A DNA stretch of 64,000 bases. Origin: Streptomyces sp. BK340 (GTDB lineage Bacteria; Actinomycetota; Actinomycetes; Streptomycetales; Streptomycetaceae). Shown piece by piece: positions 26,803-35,560 of the stretch. Numbering within the stretch: the stretch's first letter is position 1; each line of letters opens with the position of its first letter. The notes beneath the pieces are model-generated. The model saw nothing but the letters and a program-made list of their open reading frames with translations, searched no databases and was not told the DNA's origin. Location of the stretch: positions 119,723 through 183,722 of the forward strand of contig NZ_VISR01000023.1 of the NCBI RefSeq assembly GCF_007827595.1, given 5' to 3'. The position numbers and the translations under genes were made by a program.

Positions 26803-27951
26803 ATGCAAGCGATCGGCCACGCGCTGGCCATTGCCGGCTCGATGACCTGGGCGATCACCTGGGCACTGATCCTGGGGTTCGCCCTGTCGGCCGTGGTCCA
26901 GGCGGTGGTGCGCCGGGCGACGATCGTACGGCTGCTCGGGGACGACCGGCCCCGTACGCTCACCCGGGCGGCGGGGCTCGGCGTGGCCTCGTCCTCCTGT
27001 TCGTACGCGGCTGTCGCGCTGGCCCGCTCGCTGTTCAGCAAGGGCGCGAACTTCACCGCGGCGATGGCGTTCGAGATCGCCTCGACCAACCTGGTGGTGG
27101 AACTGGGCGTGATCCTGGCGCTGCTGATGGGCTGGCAGTTCACCGCCGCGGAGTTCGTCGGGGGGCCGGTGATGATCGTCGTGCTCGCCGTCCTCTTCCG
27201 TGTCCTGCTGCGCGAGCGCCTGCTCCGCGAGGCACGTGAGCAGGCTGCCCGCGGGCTGGCGGGGTCCATGGAGGGGCATGCGGCGATGGACATGTCCGTG
27301 CAGGGCGAGGGCGGCTTCGCCCGGCGGCTGTTCTCCCGCGAGGGGTTCACCTCCGTGTCGCACATCTTCGTCATGGAGTGGGCGGCGATCCTGCGGGACC
27401 TGGTGGCGGGTCTGCTCATCGCCGGGGCGATCGCCGCGTGGGTGCCGGACGAGTTCTGGCGCACGTTCTTCGTCGCGGACGACCCGGCCGTGGCGAAGGC
27501 GATCGGGCCGCTCATCGGCCCGGTGGTGGCGATCGCGGCGTTCGTCTGCTCGATCGGGAACGTGCCGCTGGCCGTCGTGCTGTGGAAGGGCGGCATCAGC
27601 TTCGGCGGCGTGATCGCCTTCATCTTCGCGGACCTGGTGATCCTGCCCATCCTGAACATCTACCGGAAGTACTACGGGGCACGGACGGCGGTCTTCCTCC
27701 TCGCCACGTTCTATGTGGCGATGGCGGTCGCCGGTTACGTCGTGGAGTTCGTCTTCGGCGGGCTCGGCCTGATCCCCGACCAGGCCGATGCGCAACTCCC
27801 CGCGAAAGGCGTCAGCTGGGACTACACGACCTGGTTGAACATCGCGTTCCTGCTGCTCGCCGCGGTCTTCGTCGTCCGTTTCCTGCGTACCGGCGGCCCC
27901 GCGATGCTCCGGATGATGGGCGGCTCACCGGAGCACGCGGAAGCCGCGTGA
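26803..27951 (+). CDS. UPF0718 / DUF318 family permease
   Basis: 382 aa from ATG 26803 with AAAGG 7 nt upstream. Two related halves with conserved SSSCSYAAVALARSLFSKGA and SIGNVPLAVVLWKGGISFGG, and a central loop with two Met/His (MEGHAAMDMS). The family includes Cu/Zn-efflux and organo-arsenical (ArsP-like) permeases; the cation cannot be told from sequence. It follows the MFS gene by 57 bp and probably belongs to the same metal-stress unit. Confidence 0.75.
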   Translation: MQAIGHALAIAGSMTWAITWALILGFALSAVVQAVVRRATIVRLLGDDRPRTLTRAAGLGVASSSCSYAAVALARSLFSKGANFTAAMAFEIASTNLVVELGVILALLMGWQFTAAEFVGGPVMIVVLAVLFRVLLRERLLREAREQAARGLAGSMEGHAAMDMSVQGEGGFARRLFSREGFTSVSHIFVMEWAAILRDLVAGLLIAGAIAAWVPDEFWRTFFVADDPAVAKAIGPLIGPVVAIAAFVCSIGNVPLAVVLWKGGISFGGVIAFIFADLVILPILNIYRKYYGARTAVFLLATFYVAMAVAGYVVEFVFGGLGLIPDQADAQLPAKGVSWDYTTWLNIAFLLLAAVFVVRFLRTGGPAMLRMMGGSPEHAEAA

Positions 27952-27971
27952 CCTGTGCGGGGGATGCGTGT

Positions 27972-29399
27972 TCAGCCGGCGGCGGGCCCGAACCACTCGG
28001 GGAGCCGGCCGAGCAGTTCCTGCTGGTCCTCGCCCGCCCACGCCACGTGGCCGTCCGGTCGCAGCAGCACCGCCGGCACGTCCAGTTCCTCACTGACGTC
28101 CACGACGTGGTCGACCCGGTCCGCCCAGCCCGCCACCGAGAGCCGGCCGGTCTGGTCGAGCAGCAGACCGCGGCCGTCGCGCATCAGCTCGTAGAGGCGC
28201 CCCCGCTTCAGCCCCACGTCCCGCATCCGCCGGCCGAGCAGTTCATGCCCCTCGCCGAAGTCGTAACAGACCTCGACCGCAGTGATGAGCCCGGTCACGT
28301 ACCGGTTCACCTCCTCGAAGTCCATCAGCTTCGAGAACAGCTGCCGTAGCGCGGCCGCACCCGGATCGGTCCCCAACAGGGTGATCTGCGCACGGGTGTT
28401 GCCCAGCACGGCGGCGCCCACCGGGTGCCGTTCGGCGTGGTAGCTGTCCAGCAGCCCCGCCGGCGCCCAGCCGTCGACCGCGGCGGCCAGTTTCCAGCCG
28501 AGGTTGAACGCGTCCTGGATGCCGAGGTTGAGGCCCTGCCCGCCGGTCGGCGGGTGGATGTGCGCCGCGTCGCCGGCCAGCAGCACCCGGCCGACCCGGT
28601 AGCGCTCGGCCTGCCGGGTGGCATCGCCGAACCGGGACAGCCAGCGCGGCGAGTGCACACCGAAGTCGGTGCCCGCGAAGGCACGCAGCTGCTGCCTGAA
28701 CTCCTCGAGCGTCGGCGCGGTCGCACGGTCCTCGGCCACGCCGTCGGCCGGCACGACGACGCGGTACACCCGGTCCCCGCTGGGGCTGAGACCGAATCGC
28801 AGCTGAGTCCTGCGGACCTCCTCGACCACGGCCGCGATAGTCGCCGGGTCCTCGGTCACCTCCATCTCACCCAGCAGCGTCTCGACCTTGGCGGGCTCGC
28901 CCGGGAATCCGACGCCGAGCCGCTTGCGCACCGTGCTGCGGCCGCCGTCGCACCCGACGAGGTAGCGCGAGCGCAGCTGCGTACCGTCCGCCAGCTCGAC
29001 GGCCACCCCGTCCCCGTCCTGGCTCAGCCCGACCACTTCGCAGCCGCGCCGGATCTCGGTGCCGAGTTCGAGGGCACGCTCCTCGAGGATCCGCTCCGTG
29101 ACCGGCTGCGGGGTGGCCACGCCGTACGGGTGAGCCGTGTCCAACCGGTCCGGCCACGGCTTGGCGATGCCGCCGAAGAGGCCGCCGACCTGGAACTTCT
29201 CGCTGACCGCCAGGAACCGGTCCAGCAGGCCGCGCTGGTCCATCATCTCGACGCTGCGCGCGTGCAGGCCCTGCCCGCGGGACTGCTCGGTCGGCTCGGT
29301 CAGCTTCTCCAGCACGACCACGTGCACGCCGTGCAGCCGCAGCTCGCCGGCCAGCATCAAGCCGGTCGGTCCTCCGCCGACGACGATCACGTCGATCAT
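27972..29399 (-). CDS. rox: Rifampicin monooxygenase (FAD-dependent)
   Basis: 475 aa from ATG 29399 (MIDVIVVGGGPTGLMLAGEL); an upstream ATG at 29411 is less likely because GGGGG precedes 29399. Rossmann GGGPTG (residues 8-13), DGGRSTVRK in the middle (FAD/NADPH-binding DG motif) and GDAAHIHPPTGGQGLNLG (FAD ribityl site). The C-terminal part is a thioredoxin-like domain of group A aromatic hydroxylases. I recall near-identity with S. venezuelae Rox, which hydroxylates rifampicin and opens its macrocycle. An RAE inverted repeat upstream supports this. It converges with the permease gene. Confidence 0.85.
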   Translation of the reverse strand: MIDVIVVGGGPTGLMLAGELRLHGVHVVVLEKLTEPTEQSRGQGLHARSVEMMDQRGLLDRFLAVSEKFQVGGLFGGIAKPWPDRLDTAHPYGVATPQPVTERILEERALELGTEIRRGCEVVGLSQDGDGVAVELADGTQLRSRYLVGCDGGRSTVRKRLGVGFPGEPAKVETLLGEMEVTEDPATIAAVVEEVRRTQLRFGLSPSGDRVYRVVVPADGVAEDRATAPTLEEFRQQLRAFAGTDFGVHSPRWLSRFGDATRQAERYRVGRVLLAGDAAHIHPPTGGQGLNLGIQDAFNLGWKLAAAVDGWAPAGLLDSYHAERHPVGAAVLGNTRAQITLLGTDPGAAALRQLFSKLMDFEEVNRYVTGLITAVEVCYDFGEGHELLGRRMRDVGLKRGRLYELMRDGRGLLLDQTGRLSVAGWADRVDHVVDVSEELDVPAVLLRPDGHVAWAGEDQQELLGRLPEWFGPAAG

Positions 29400-29457
29400 C
29401 ACTGCCCCCATGTATTTCCGCAGGTTGTGGCTTCGGCCGGTGATTCTGCGGCACGAC

Positions 29458-29480
29458 GGGGGCCTTGCCGCAAGCCCCCC
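29458..29480 (-). promoter_or_regulatory. Rifamycin-associated element (RAE)
   Basis: On the minus strand: GGGGCTTGCGGCAAGGCCCC, an inverted repeat matching my memory of the RAE consensus found upstream of rifamycin-inactivating genes (rph, rox, helR). It lies ~60 bp upstream of the rox start. RAE is associated with rifampin-induced expression. Confidence 0.8.
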
Positions 29481-29486
29481 GGTGCG

Positions 29487-29555
29487 CTATACGTTGAGAG
29501 TGGCAAGGAGTGGTCGAGCCCCCTTGCCTTTCTTCATGCCGTCGCCTTTCTTCAT
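29487..29555 (-). CDS. Possible leader ORF upstream of rox
   Basis: On the minus strand, ATG 29555 (22 codons) or ATG 29537 (AAAGG 7 nt upstream) reads MKKGKGARPLLATLNV and stops at 29487, directly before the RAE. An 18-bp direct repeat (CCTTTCTTCATG, plus strand) makes the two MKKG blocks. Position and ribosome-binding sites suggest a translated leader. It could also be chance. Confidence 0.35.
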   Translation of the reverse strand: MKKGDGMKKGKGARPLLATLNV

Positions 29556-29669
29556 GTCTTCCGGTCTTTTCCGTCCGGCCCTTTTCCTCTCGGGTACCCC
29601 CACCAGGTATTGTCGTAGCGCCGACCACGTCCCGGTGGTCCGCGACGGCTGGAGGGAGGACAGGTCATC

Positions 29670-30095
29670 ATGGGCGGCGCACGCACCCGCAGGCCGGGCA
29701 TCACCCGGCTGCTGACGTCGTGCGCGATCCTGCTCGGCCTGTTCCTCATGCACGGCTCCCCCGCCGCGGCCGTCGACGGCTGTCACGGTCGGACGGGTCC
29801 GGCCGTCCTCATGCACGGCGGCCACGAGTCCGCGACGGCATCGGCGGAGCCCGTACGGACCCGGTCCGGCACACTGCGGGCCCCGGAGGACATGACCGCG
29901 CACGGGAAGCTGTGCGTCGCCACCCCCGCCGAGCAGCGCATCCCGCTGCCCGTGGTGCCGTTCACCGCCCTCTTCGCACTCGCCGCACTGGCGGCCTGGG
30001 CCGTGCACCGCGCATGGCGTCCCGGCGGGACCGGGCGGCGCGGGCCACCGGGCGGACGTGGCCTCCTCCTTCAGATGTGCGTCGCGCGGACGTGA
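29670..30095 (+). CDS. Small membrane protein (DUF6153-like)
   Basis: 141 aa from ATG 29670, with GGAGGGAGG upstream. N-terminal signal/helix (LLTSCAILLGLFLMHGSPAA), a loop with CHGRTG, MHGGHES, and a C-terminal helix (FTALFALAALAAWAVHRAW). Met/His pairs and the following metal-binding lipoprotein hint at copper handling. It is ~105 bp before the lipoprotein and probably co-transcribed. Confidence 0.6.
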   Translation: MGGARTRRPGITRLLTSCAILLGLFLMHGSPAAAVDGCHGRTGPAVLMHGGHESATASAEPVRTRSGTLRAPEDMTAHGKLCVATPAEQRIPLPVVPFTALFALAALAAWAVHRAWRPGGTGRRGPPGGRGLLLQMCVART

Positions 30096-30200
30096 CAGGA
30101 CCGCGCCGGACCAGTCCCTTTCCGGGCTGCCCGGCCGCAGCGTCCTGATCGCCCCGCGCGCCACCCGGCGTGGTGCGCCACCCGGAAAGACACCCCAGCG

Positions 30201-31127
30201 ATGTTCGCTTCCACCCGTTCCACCGTCCGTCGCCGGCGTGCCCTCGCGGCCGCCGGCACCGCAGCCGCCCTCGCCCTGACGCTGGCCGCCTGCGGGTCCT
30301 CCGACGACTCCGCCATGCCCGGCATGCACCACAGCGCCAAGCCGTCCGCGACCTCCGCGGCCGGAGCCGGCACCTCGATGAACGGCATGCCCGGCATGGA
30401 GCACGGGACCGCCGGCAACGGCCTGGCCGACGCCGCGGACGGTTACCGCCTCACCAGCTCCGACACCACCCTGACCGCCGGGAAGCAGACCCCGTACCGC
30501 TTCGCGGTCACCGGCCCGGACGGCAAGCCGGTGACCGGCTTCGCCCGCGACCAGACCAAGCGGATGCACTTCTACGCCATCCGCTCCGACCTGACCGGGT
30601 TCCAGCACATCCACCCGACGATGGCCCCGGACGGCACCTGGACGGCCGGCCTCTCCTCCCTCACGTCCGGCTCATGGCGCATGTTCGCCTCCTTCACGCC
30701 GGACAGCGGGAGCGGCAAGGGCAAGGACTTCGTGCTGAGCCGGACGGCGAAGGTCCCGGGCCCGGCCACCCGGACCCGGCTGCCCGCCGCGACCGACAGC
30801 ACGACGGCCGACGGATACAGGGTCACCGTGGCAGGCGAGCCCATGGCCGGCATGGCGCACCCGCTGACCGTACGGATCACCAAGGACGGCAAGCCCGTCA
30901 CCGACCTCCAGCCCTACCTGGACACCTACGCCCACCTGACCGCCTTCCACGAGGGCGACGCCGCGTTCGCCCACCTCCACCCCACCACGAAGGTCGACGG
31001 CGACCACGGTGGCCCGACCCTGTCCTTCCACGCCGAACTGCCCACCGCGGGCAACTGGCGGCTCTTCCTGCAGTTCCGGACCGGGGGCAAGCTCCACACG
31101 GCCGCCCTCACACTGCGCGTGGGCTGA
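30201..31127 (+). CDS. Met/His-rich lipoprotein, putative copper-binding
   Basis: 308 aa from ATG 30201. Signal peptide with lipobox LTLAAC (Cys ~32), then MPGMHH and MNGMPGMEHG motifs as in secreted copper chaperones. The later domains have FQHIHPT, FAHLHP and MAGMAH, a pattern of His- and Met-containing beta-sandwich repeats. Probably a membrane-tethered cupric/cuprous ion chaperone; no redox site is visible. Likely operonic with the small membrane protein upstream. Confidence 0.75.
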   Translation: MFASTRSTVRRRRALAAAGTAAALALTLAACGSSDDSAMPGMHHSAKPSATSAAGAGTSMNGMPGMEHGTAGNGLADAADGYRLTSSDTTLTAGKQTPYRFAVTGPDGKPVTGFARDQTKRMHFYAIRSDLTGFQHIHPTMAPDGTWTAGLSSLTSGSWRMFASFTPDSGSGKGKDFVLSRTAKVPGPATRTRLPAATDSTTADGYRVTVAGEPMAGMAHPLTVRITKDGKPVTDLQPYLDTYAHLTAFHEGDAAFAHLHPTTKVDGDHGGPTLSFHAELPTAGNWRLFLQFRTGGKLHTAALTLRVG

Positions 31128-31327
31128 CCCCTCGGCACGTCGCCCGCCGACGCCTCCCTCGGGGGTGCCGGCGGGCCGGCCTTCGCCTGTGCGGCGCGGT
31201 CGCGGACCGTCAACTGCCAACGGTTGGACCACATTTCAGCAATGTATGCCCCATATCGCATCGCTATGCCGGTGCTTGGGTAAGACTGGGCGGCGGAGTG
31301 GGGGCGGGTCGACCACCAGGGGGATGC

Positions 31328-32605
31328 GTGACACAGTCGCTTCCGGAACAGCACCACACCCATGCCCAGACGTCGGCGGGGAGGGCGGCGACACCGGTCG
31401 TCGTGGTCGGCGCCGGGCCGTACGGACTCTCGGTCGCCGCGCACCTGCGGGCCGTCGGCGTACCCGTGCGCGTCTTCGGCGACGTGATGGGCAGTTGGCG
31501 CCACGCGATGGCGACCGGCATGTTCCTGAAATCCACACCGGCGGCCACGGACCTGTCCGCGCCCGGGCCCGGAGGGCGGCTCGCGGACTTCCGGCGGCTG
31601 CACGGCGAGCCGGAGCTGACCGAGCTGACGCCCATCCCGTGCGAGGTGTTCGTACGCTACGGGCAGTGGTTCCAGAAGCGGTACGTCGGTGACGTCGATC
31701 CCGCGCGCGTGGTGGCCGTCGACAAGGCGGCGACCGGGTTCGGCGTTCGGCTGGACGACGGCCGCGAACTCGCCGCCGCGGCCGTCGTCGTGGCCACCGG
31801 TCTGAACGGGCTCGCCCACGTCCCGGACGAGTTGCGGCGCCTGGCTCCCGAAGGCCCCGGCATCGGAGCCCTGGTGTCGCACACCAGCCACCACACCGAC
31901 CTGTCGCGGTACGCCGGTCAGCGCGTCGCCGTCGTCGGCGGCGGCCAGTCCGCGCTGGAGAGCGCCGCGCTGCTGCACGAGGCAGGTGCGGAGGTGCAGG
32001 TGTTGGTCCGGGAGCAGCGCGTGCTGTGGGGCATGACACCGGATCTGGGCCGGCCCTGGACCCAGCGAGTGGCCAAGCCCGCCTCGCCACTGGGCACGGG
32101 CTGGGTCCTGGCCGCGGTCTGCAAGGCTCCGGGCGGGGTGCGGTTGCTCCCTTCGCAGGCGCGGCTGCTGTTGTTCCGGCGTGCGCTGGGCCCGTCGGGG
32201 GGCTGGTGGCTGCGGGACAGGGTCGAGGGTGTCGTGCCGGTGCGCACGTCGTGCCGCGTCACTCGCGCCACGGCGGCCGGCTCCGCCGCGCATCTGGAAC
32301 TCGCGGAGCCGGACGGCCGGGCCGTCACGCTCGCCGTCGACCACGTACTCGCAGCCACCGGCTATCGCCTCGACCTGGACGTCATACCCTTCCTGTCACC
32401 CGCCGTACGCGGCGCGGTGGCGTGCGTGCCCGGCTCGAAGGCCCCCGCCCTGACCGGGACGTTCGAATCCTCGGTGCCCGGCCTGTACTTCACCGGATCG
32501 CTCGCCGCCCCGATGTTCGGTCCGATGATGCGCTTCGTGGCCGGCACGGAGTTCGCGGCCACCCGCATCGCCCGGCACGCCGCACGGCTGACGACGACAC
32601 GCTGA
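31328..32605 (+). CDS. FAD/NAD(P)-dependent oxidoreductase
   Basis: 425 aa from GTG 31328 with AGGGGGG 3-8 nt upstream. First Rossmann GAGPYGLSVAAHL (residues ~28-40) for FAD, second VAVVGGGQSALESAALL for NAD(P)H, LAATGYRLDLDV late. This is the flavin monooxygenase/ornithine-hydroxylase-like layout. A start further upstream would add a non-homologous extension, so I reject it. Substrate unknown; cytoplasmic. Confidence 0.8.
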   Translation: MTQSLPEQHHTHAQTSAGRAATPVVVVGAGPYGLSVAAHLRAVGVPVRVFGDVMGSWRHAMATGMFLKSTPAATDLSAPGPGGRLADFRRLHGEPELTELTPIPCEVFVRYGQWFQKRYVGDVDPARVVAVDKAATGFGVRLDDGRELAAAAVVVATGLNGLAHVPDELRRLAPEGPGIGALVSHTSHHTDLSRYAGQRVAVVGGGQSALESAALLHEAGAEVQVLVREQRVLWGMTPDLGRPWTQRVAKPASPLGTGWVLAAVCKAPGGVRLLPSQARLLLFRRALGPSGGWWLRDRVEGVVPVRTSCRVTRATAAGSAAHLELAEPDGRAVTLAVDHVLAATGYRLDLDVIPFLSPAVRGAVACVPGSKAPALTGTFESSVPGLYFTGSLAAPMFGPMMRFVAGTEFAATRIARHAARLTTTR

Positions 32606-32901
32606 AGCACGACCGGTCGGGTCGGGCACCCGGTGTCTCATCCGCTTGCCGCGCTCGCTCGGAGTGTGGCAGTGTTCGGGGAGTTGATCTGCATTCACTC
32701 ATGCACGACGAAGGACTGAAGCCATTGATCGCGGCGTCCCCCAGCGGCCGCCGTCGGCACTGATCCCGCCCGCTTCCGCGGCAGCGGCCATCGGTGCCCT
32801 CGCGTCTCCTCACGGCGGCCCCACGTACATCCCCTTTTCCCGGCCGACCGGCCGGACCCGCAGCCCTCGTGGCTGCCATCCAACGTGAGGTCATCTTCAT
32901 C

Positions 32902-33651
32902 GTGCACACCGATGTCCAGAATTTCGCCGTCGCCAACCTGCTGCGCCGTCCGGCGACGGTCGAAGTCGGGGGCTTCGTCGTGGGAATCGATCCCACGACC
33001 ACCAGCCCGTACGTGAACTACGCGACCCCGGTCCCCGGCGCCGAGCCGACCGGCCGGGACGTCAGCGACCTGATCGGGGCGTTCCGTGAGCGTGGTCTCA
33101 AGCCCCGCCTGGAGTTCGCCCCGGACACCGCACCCGCCGTCGAACCGGCCCTGCGCCGGGCCGGCTTCGCGACGGAGGCGGTCCATGAGTACATGGTCTG
33201 CACCCCCGCCACGCTGGCGGTGCCGACCGGGAGCATCGAGGTGGTGGCACCGGACACCGACGAGGACTACACGGCGATCGACACCGCCCTCTCCGAGGCG
33301 TTCGGCGGCGAGTTCCCCGCTTCTCCGGAGGGTGCGGCCCGGCTGCGGCGCACCCAGGAGAGCGGCGGGGCCGTGCGGTTCGTCCGTGCCGCCGACGGCG
33401 GCTGCGCCGGTGCGGCCGTCTGCTCGGCACCCGCCCACGGCACGGCCGAGGTGGCGGGTGTCGGTACCCGGTCCGCGTACCGCGGCCGGGGCATCGCCGC
33501 CGCGATCACGGCGGCCCTGGCCGGGACCACGTTCGCGGGCGGGGCGTCGTCCGTCTGGCTCGAGTACTCGGGCGACGGGTCGCGCCGCGTCTATGAGCGG
33601 GTCGGATTCCGGCCCCGGGGCACCCGCCTCTACCTGACGCTCGAAGGGTGA
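32902..33651 (+). CDS. GNAT-family N-acetyltransferase
   Basis: 249 aa from GTG 32902 (GAGG 11 nt upstream; ATG 32794 is possible). The acetyl-CoA motif is GVGTRSAYRGRGIAAAITAA (residues ~190-210), then VWLEYSGDGSRRVYERVGF. The N-terminal half is a vestigial second GNAT domain (VEVGGFVVGIDPTT). Substrate unknown. A strong terminator follows. Confidence 0.75.
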   Translation: MHTDVQNFAVANLLRRPATVEVGGFVVGIDPTTTSPYVNYATPVPGAEPTGRDVSDLIGAFRERGLKPRLEFAPDTAPAVEPALRRAGFATEAVHEYMVCTPATLAVPTGSIEVVAPDTDEDYTAIDTALSEAFGGEFPASPEGAARLRRTQESGGAVRFVRAADGGCAGAAVCSAPAHGTAEVAGVGTRSAYRGRGIAAAITAALAGTTFAGGASSVWLEYSGDGSRRVYERVGFRPRGTRLYLTLEG

Positions 33652-33656
33652 CCCGC

Positions 33657-33695
33657 GCCCGGCGGGGGCCGAGCCGTGCTCAGCCCCCGCCGGGC
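33657..33695. terminator. Strong rho-independent-type hairpin
   Basis: GCCCGGCGGGGGC (33657-33669), 13-nt loop, GCCCCCGCCGGGC (33683-33695), perfect 13-bp stem 6 bp after the GNAT stop. It also serves the minus-strand relic ending in the loop. Confidence 0.8.
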
Positions 33696-33850
33696 AGCGG
33701 GTGCTCCTTGACGAAGCGGCGGATCTCCGCGGTGAGGGCGGCCGGATTGTCCAGCTGGACCAGGGTGCGGGCGTCGGGGATCTCCACGTACCGCGCGTCG
33801 GGCAGCAGCTCGGCGAGGCGGCGGCCGGTGGCGTGAGGCATCATGCGGGA
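33680..33850 (-). pseudogene. 3' remnant of an alpha/beta hydrolase
   Basis: Reads RMMPHATGRRLAELLPDARY then VEIPDARTLVQLDNPAALTA, ending RRFVKEHPLPGGG at 33680. This is the C-terminal block holding the region before the catalytic His of lactonase-type hydrolases; the nucleophile half is absent. Confidence 0.65.
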
Positions 33851-34119
33851 CGAGCACATCGCCCGCCTCGTCCTCACCTCCTGCGACGCCCTGGACAACT
33901 ACCCTCTGCGGCATGCCCCGCCTCCGGCCCCGCCGGGCGGGTGACGAGCCCGTGGCCGCCTTCCCGGGGGTGCTCGCAGCCGCTTTCTTAGCGGCATGTT
34001 AGATCTGGGCGGCCGGCCTTGTCCGGGCGCCGCGGCGGCCCGCATGCTCGGGCGCACTCAGGTTCCGGGGGCACTCTCCCGCTCCCCGATCCCACCGGAT
34101 TTCCCCACCTGGAGCCGCC

Positions 34120-35490
34120 ATGTCATCGTCTGCCGCCCTGCCCGGAAAGCCGCCGTCGGCCTCTCCGGGCAACCGCCGTCTCGCCCTCGTCGGCGGGTCC
34201 CTGGGAAACCTCGTCGAGTGGTACGACTGGTTCGTCTACGCCAGCTTCGCGATCTACTTCGCCGACTCGTTCTTCCCCGGCGACAACCAGACCACCAAGC
34301 TGCTGAACACGGCGGGCATCTTCGCCGTCGGCTTCCTGATGCGTCCGGTCGGCGGGTGGATCCTCGGGCGGGCGGCCGACCGGCACGGCCGCAAGAGCGC
34401 GCTCACCCTCACCGTCACCATGATGTCGGTGGCCGCCCTGCTCATCGCCGTCGCGCCCACCTACGGCCAGGCCGGCTACTTCGGCGCCGTGGTGCTGCTG
34501 GTGGCCCGGCTGCTGCAGGGCCTGAGCATCGGTGGCGAGTACGCCGCCAGCGCCACCTATCTGACCGAGGCGTCCGCCCGCGACCGGCGCGGGCTCGGCT
34601 CCTCGTTCCAGTACGTGTCGATGACGTGCGGCCAGCTCCTCGGCCTCGCCATCCTCATCACGATGCAGCACACCCTGACCACGGACCAGCTGGAGAGCTG
34701 GGGGTGGCGGATCCCGTTCGTCATCGGCGCGCTCTTCGCCGGGGTGGTGTTCTGGCTGCGGCGGCGGCTGACCGAAACCGAGGCGTTCACCGAGGAGTCC
34801 GGGGCGGACGGCCGTACGGACACCGCGCGCGGCACCCTCCGCGCGCTGTGGCAGCACCGCCGCGAGGCCGGGCTGGTCATGGCGCTCACCCTGGGCGGCA
34901 CGGTGGCGTACTACACGTACACCACGTATCTCACCAAGTACCTGATCGGCAGCGCGGGCATGGCCAAGTCCACGGCCACCCTGGTGAGTTTCACCGCGCT
35001 CGCCGTCTTCGCACTGCTCCAGCCCTTCGCCGGGATGCTCTCGGACCGGATCGGCCGCAGGCCGCTGCTGATCACCTTCGCGGTCGGCTGCACGGTGGGC
35101 ACGTACCCCATCATGACCGCCCTGGGCTCGGCGTCCTCGTACTGGCCGGCGCTGGGGCTGTCCCTGCTCGCGCTGGTCGTCGTCACCGGGTACACCTCGA
35201 TCAACGCCGCAGTGAAGGCGGAGCTGTTCCCCACCCGGGTGCGCGCCCTCGGGGTGGCGCTGCCGTACGCCGTCGCCAACGCGCTGTTCGGCGGGACGGC
35301 GGAGTACGTGGCCCTGTGGTTCAAGGACAGCGGTCACGAGAAGGTGTTCTTCTGGTACGTGTCGGGGTGCGCGCTCGTGTCGCTGGTGACCTACGTGCTG
35401 ATGCCGGACACCCGCAACGCGGCGCTCAGCCGTGCCGAGGCCGAGGCGGACACCGGTCGCGACCGGGCTCCCGCGAAGGCCGCCGGCTGA
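34120..35490 (+). CDS. MHS-family MFS metabolite:H+ symporter
   Basis: 456 aa from ATG 34120 with GGAG 5 nt upstream. VGGSLGNLVEWYDWFVYASF at residues ~24-43, FLMRPVGGWILGRAADRHGR (loop 2-3) and RLLQGLSIGGEYAASATYLT are the signatures of the MHS group (KgtP/ShiA/proline-betaine types). Best guess is a dicarboxylate/alpha-ketoglutarate transporter. The two-component genes directly downstream likely control it. Confidence 0.85.
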   Translation: MSSSAALPGKPPSASPGNRRLALVGGSLGNLVEWYDWFVYASFAIYFADSFFPGDNQTTKLLNTAGIFAVGFLMRPVGGWILGRAADRHGRKSALTLTVTMMSVAALLIAVAPTYGQAGYFGAVVLLVARLLQGLSIGGEYAASATYLTEASARDRRGLGSSFQYVSMTCGQLLGLAILITMQHTLTTDQLESWGWRIPFVIGALFAGVVFWLRRRLTETEAFTEESGADGRTDTARGTLRALWQHRREAGLVMALTLGGTVAYYTYTTYLTKYLIGSAGMAKSTATLVSFTALAVFALLQPFAGMLSDRIGRRPLLITFAVGCTVGTYPIMTALGSASSYWPALGLSLLALVVVTGYTSINAAVKAELFPTRVRALGVALPYAVANALFGGTAEYVALWFKDSGHEKVFFWYVSGCALVSLVTYVLMPDTRNAALSRAEAEADTGRDRAPAKAAG

Positions 35491-35496
35491 CGCGAC

Positions 35497-35542
35497 GGTG
35501 ACCCGGGCGGTGCGGCTTCCGTAAGCTGCCGCCCAGGTCACC
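35497..35542 (+). terminator. Imperfect hairpin between transporter and regulator
   Basis: GGTGACC-C-GGGCGG (35497-35510) pairs with CCGCCC-A-GGTCACC (35529-35542). Only 7 bp after the transporter stop and 18 bp before the regulator start; it may attenuate rather than end transcription. Confidence 0.55.
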
Positions 35543-35560
35543 ACGGCACGAGGACTTCAC

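Larger units (their letters stand above)
33652..34119. other. Gap with terminator and hydrolase relic
   Basis: Includes the hairpin at 33657-33695 and the alpha/beta-hydrolase tail (33680-33850). Nothing else recognised in the remaining ~270 bp, which must contain the promoter of the transporter. Confidence 0.4.

Noticed and set aside
25327..27795. 822-codon minus-strand frame
   Set aside because: Shadow of the PLP enzyme, MFS and permease genes; no domain, no ribosome-binding site.
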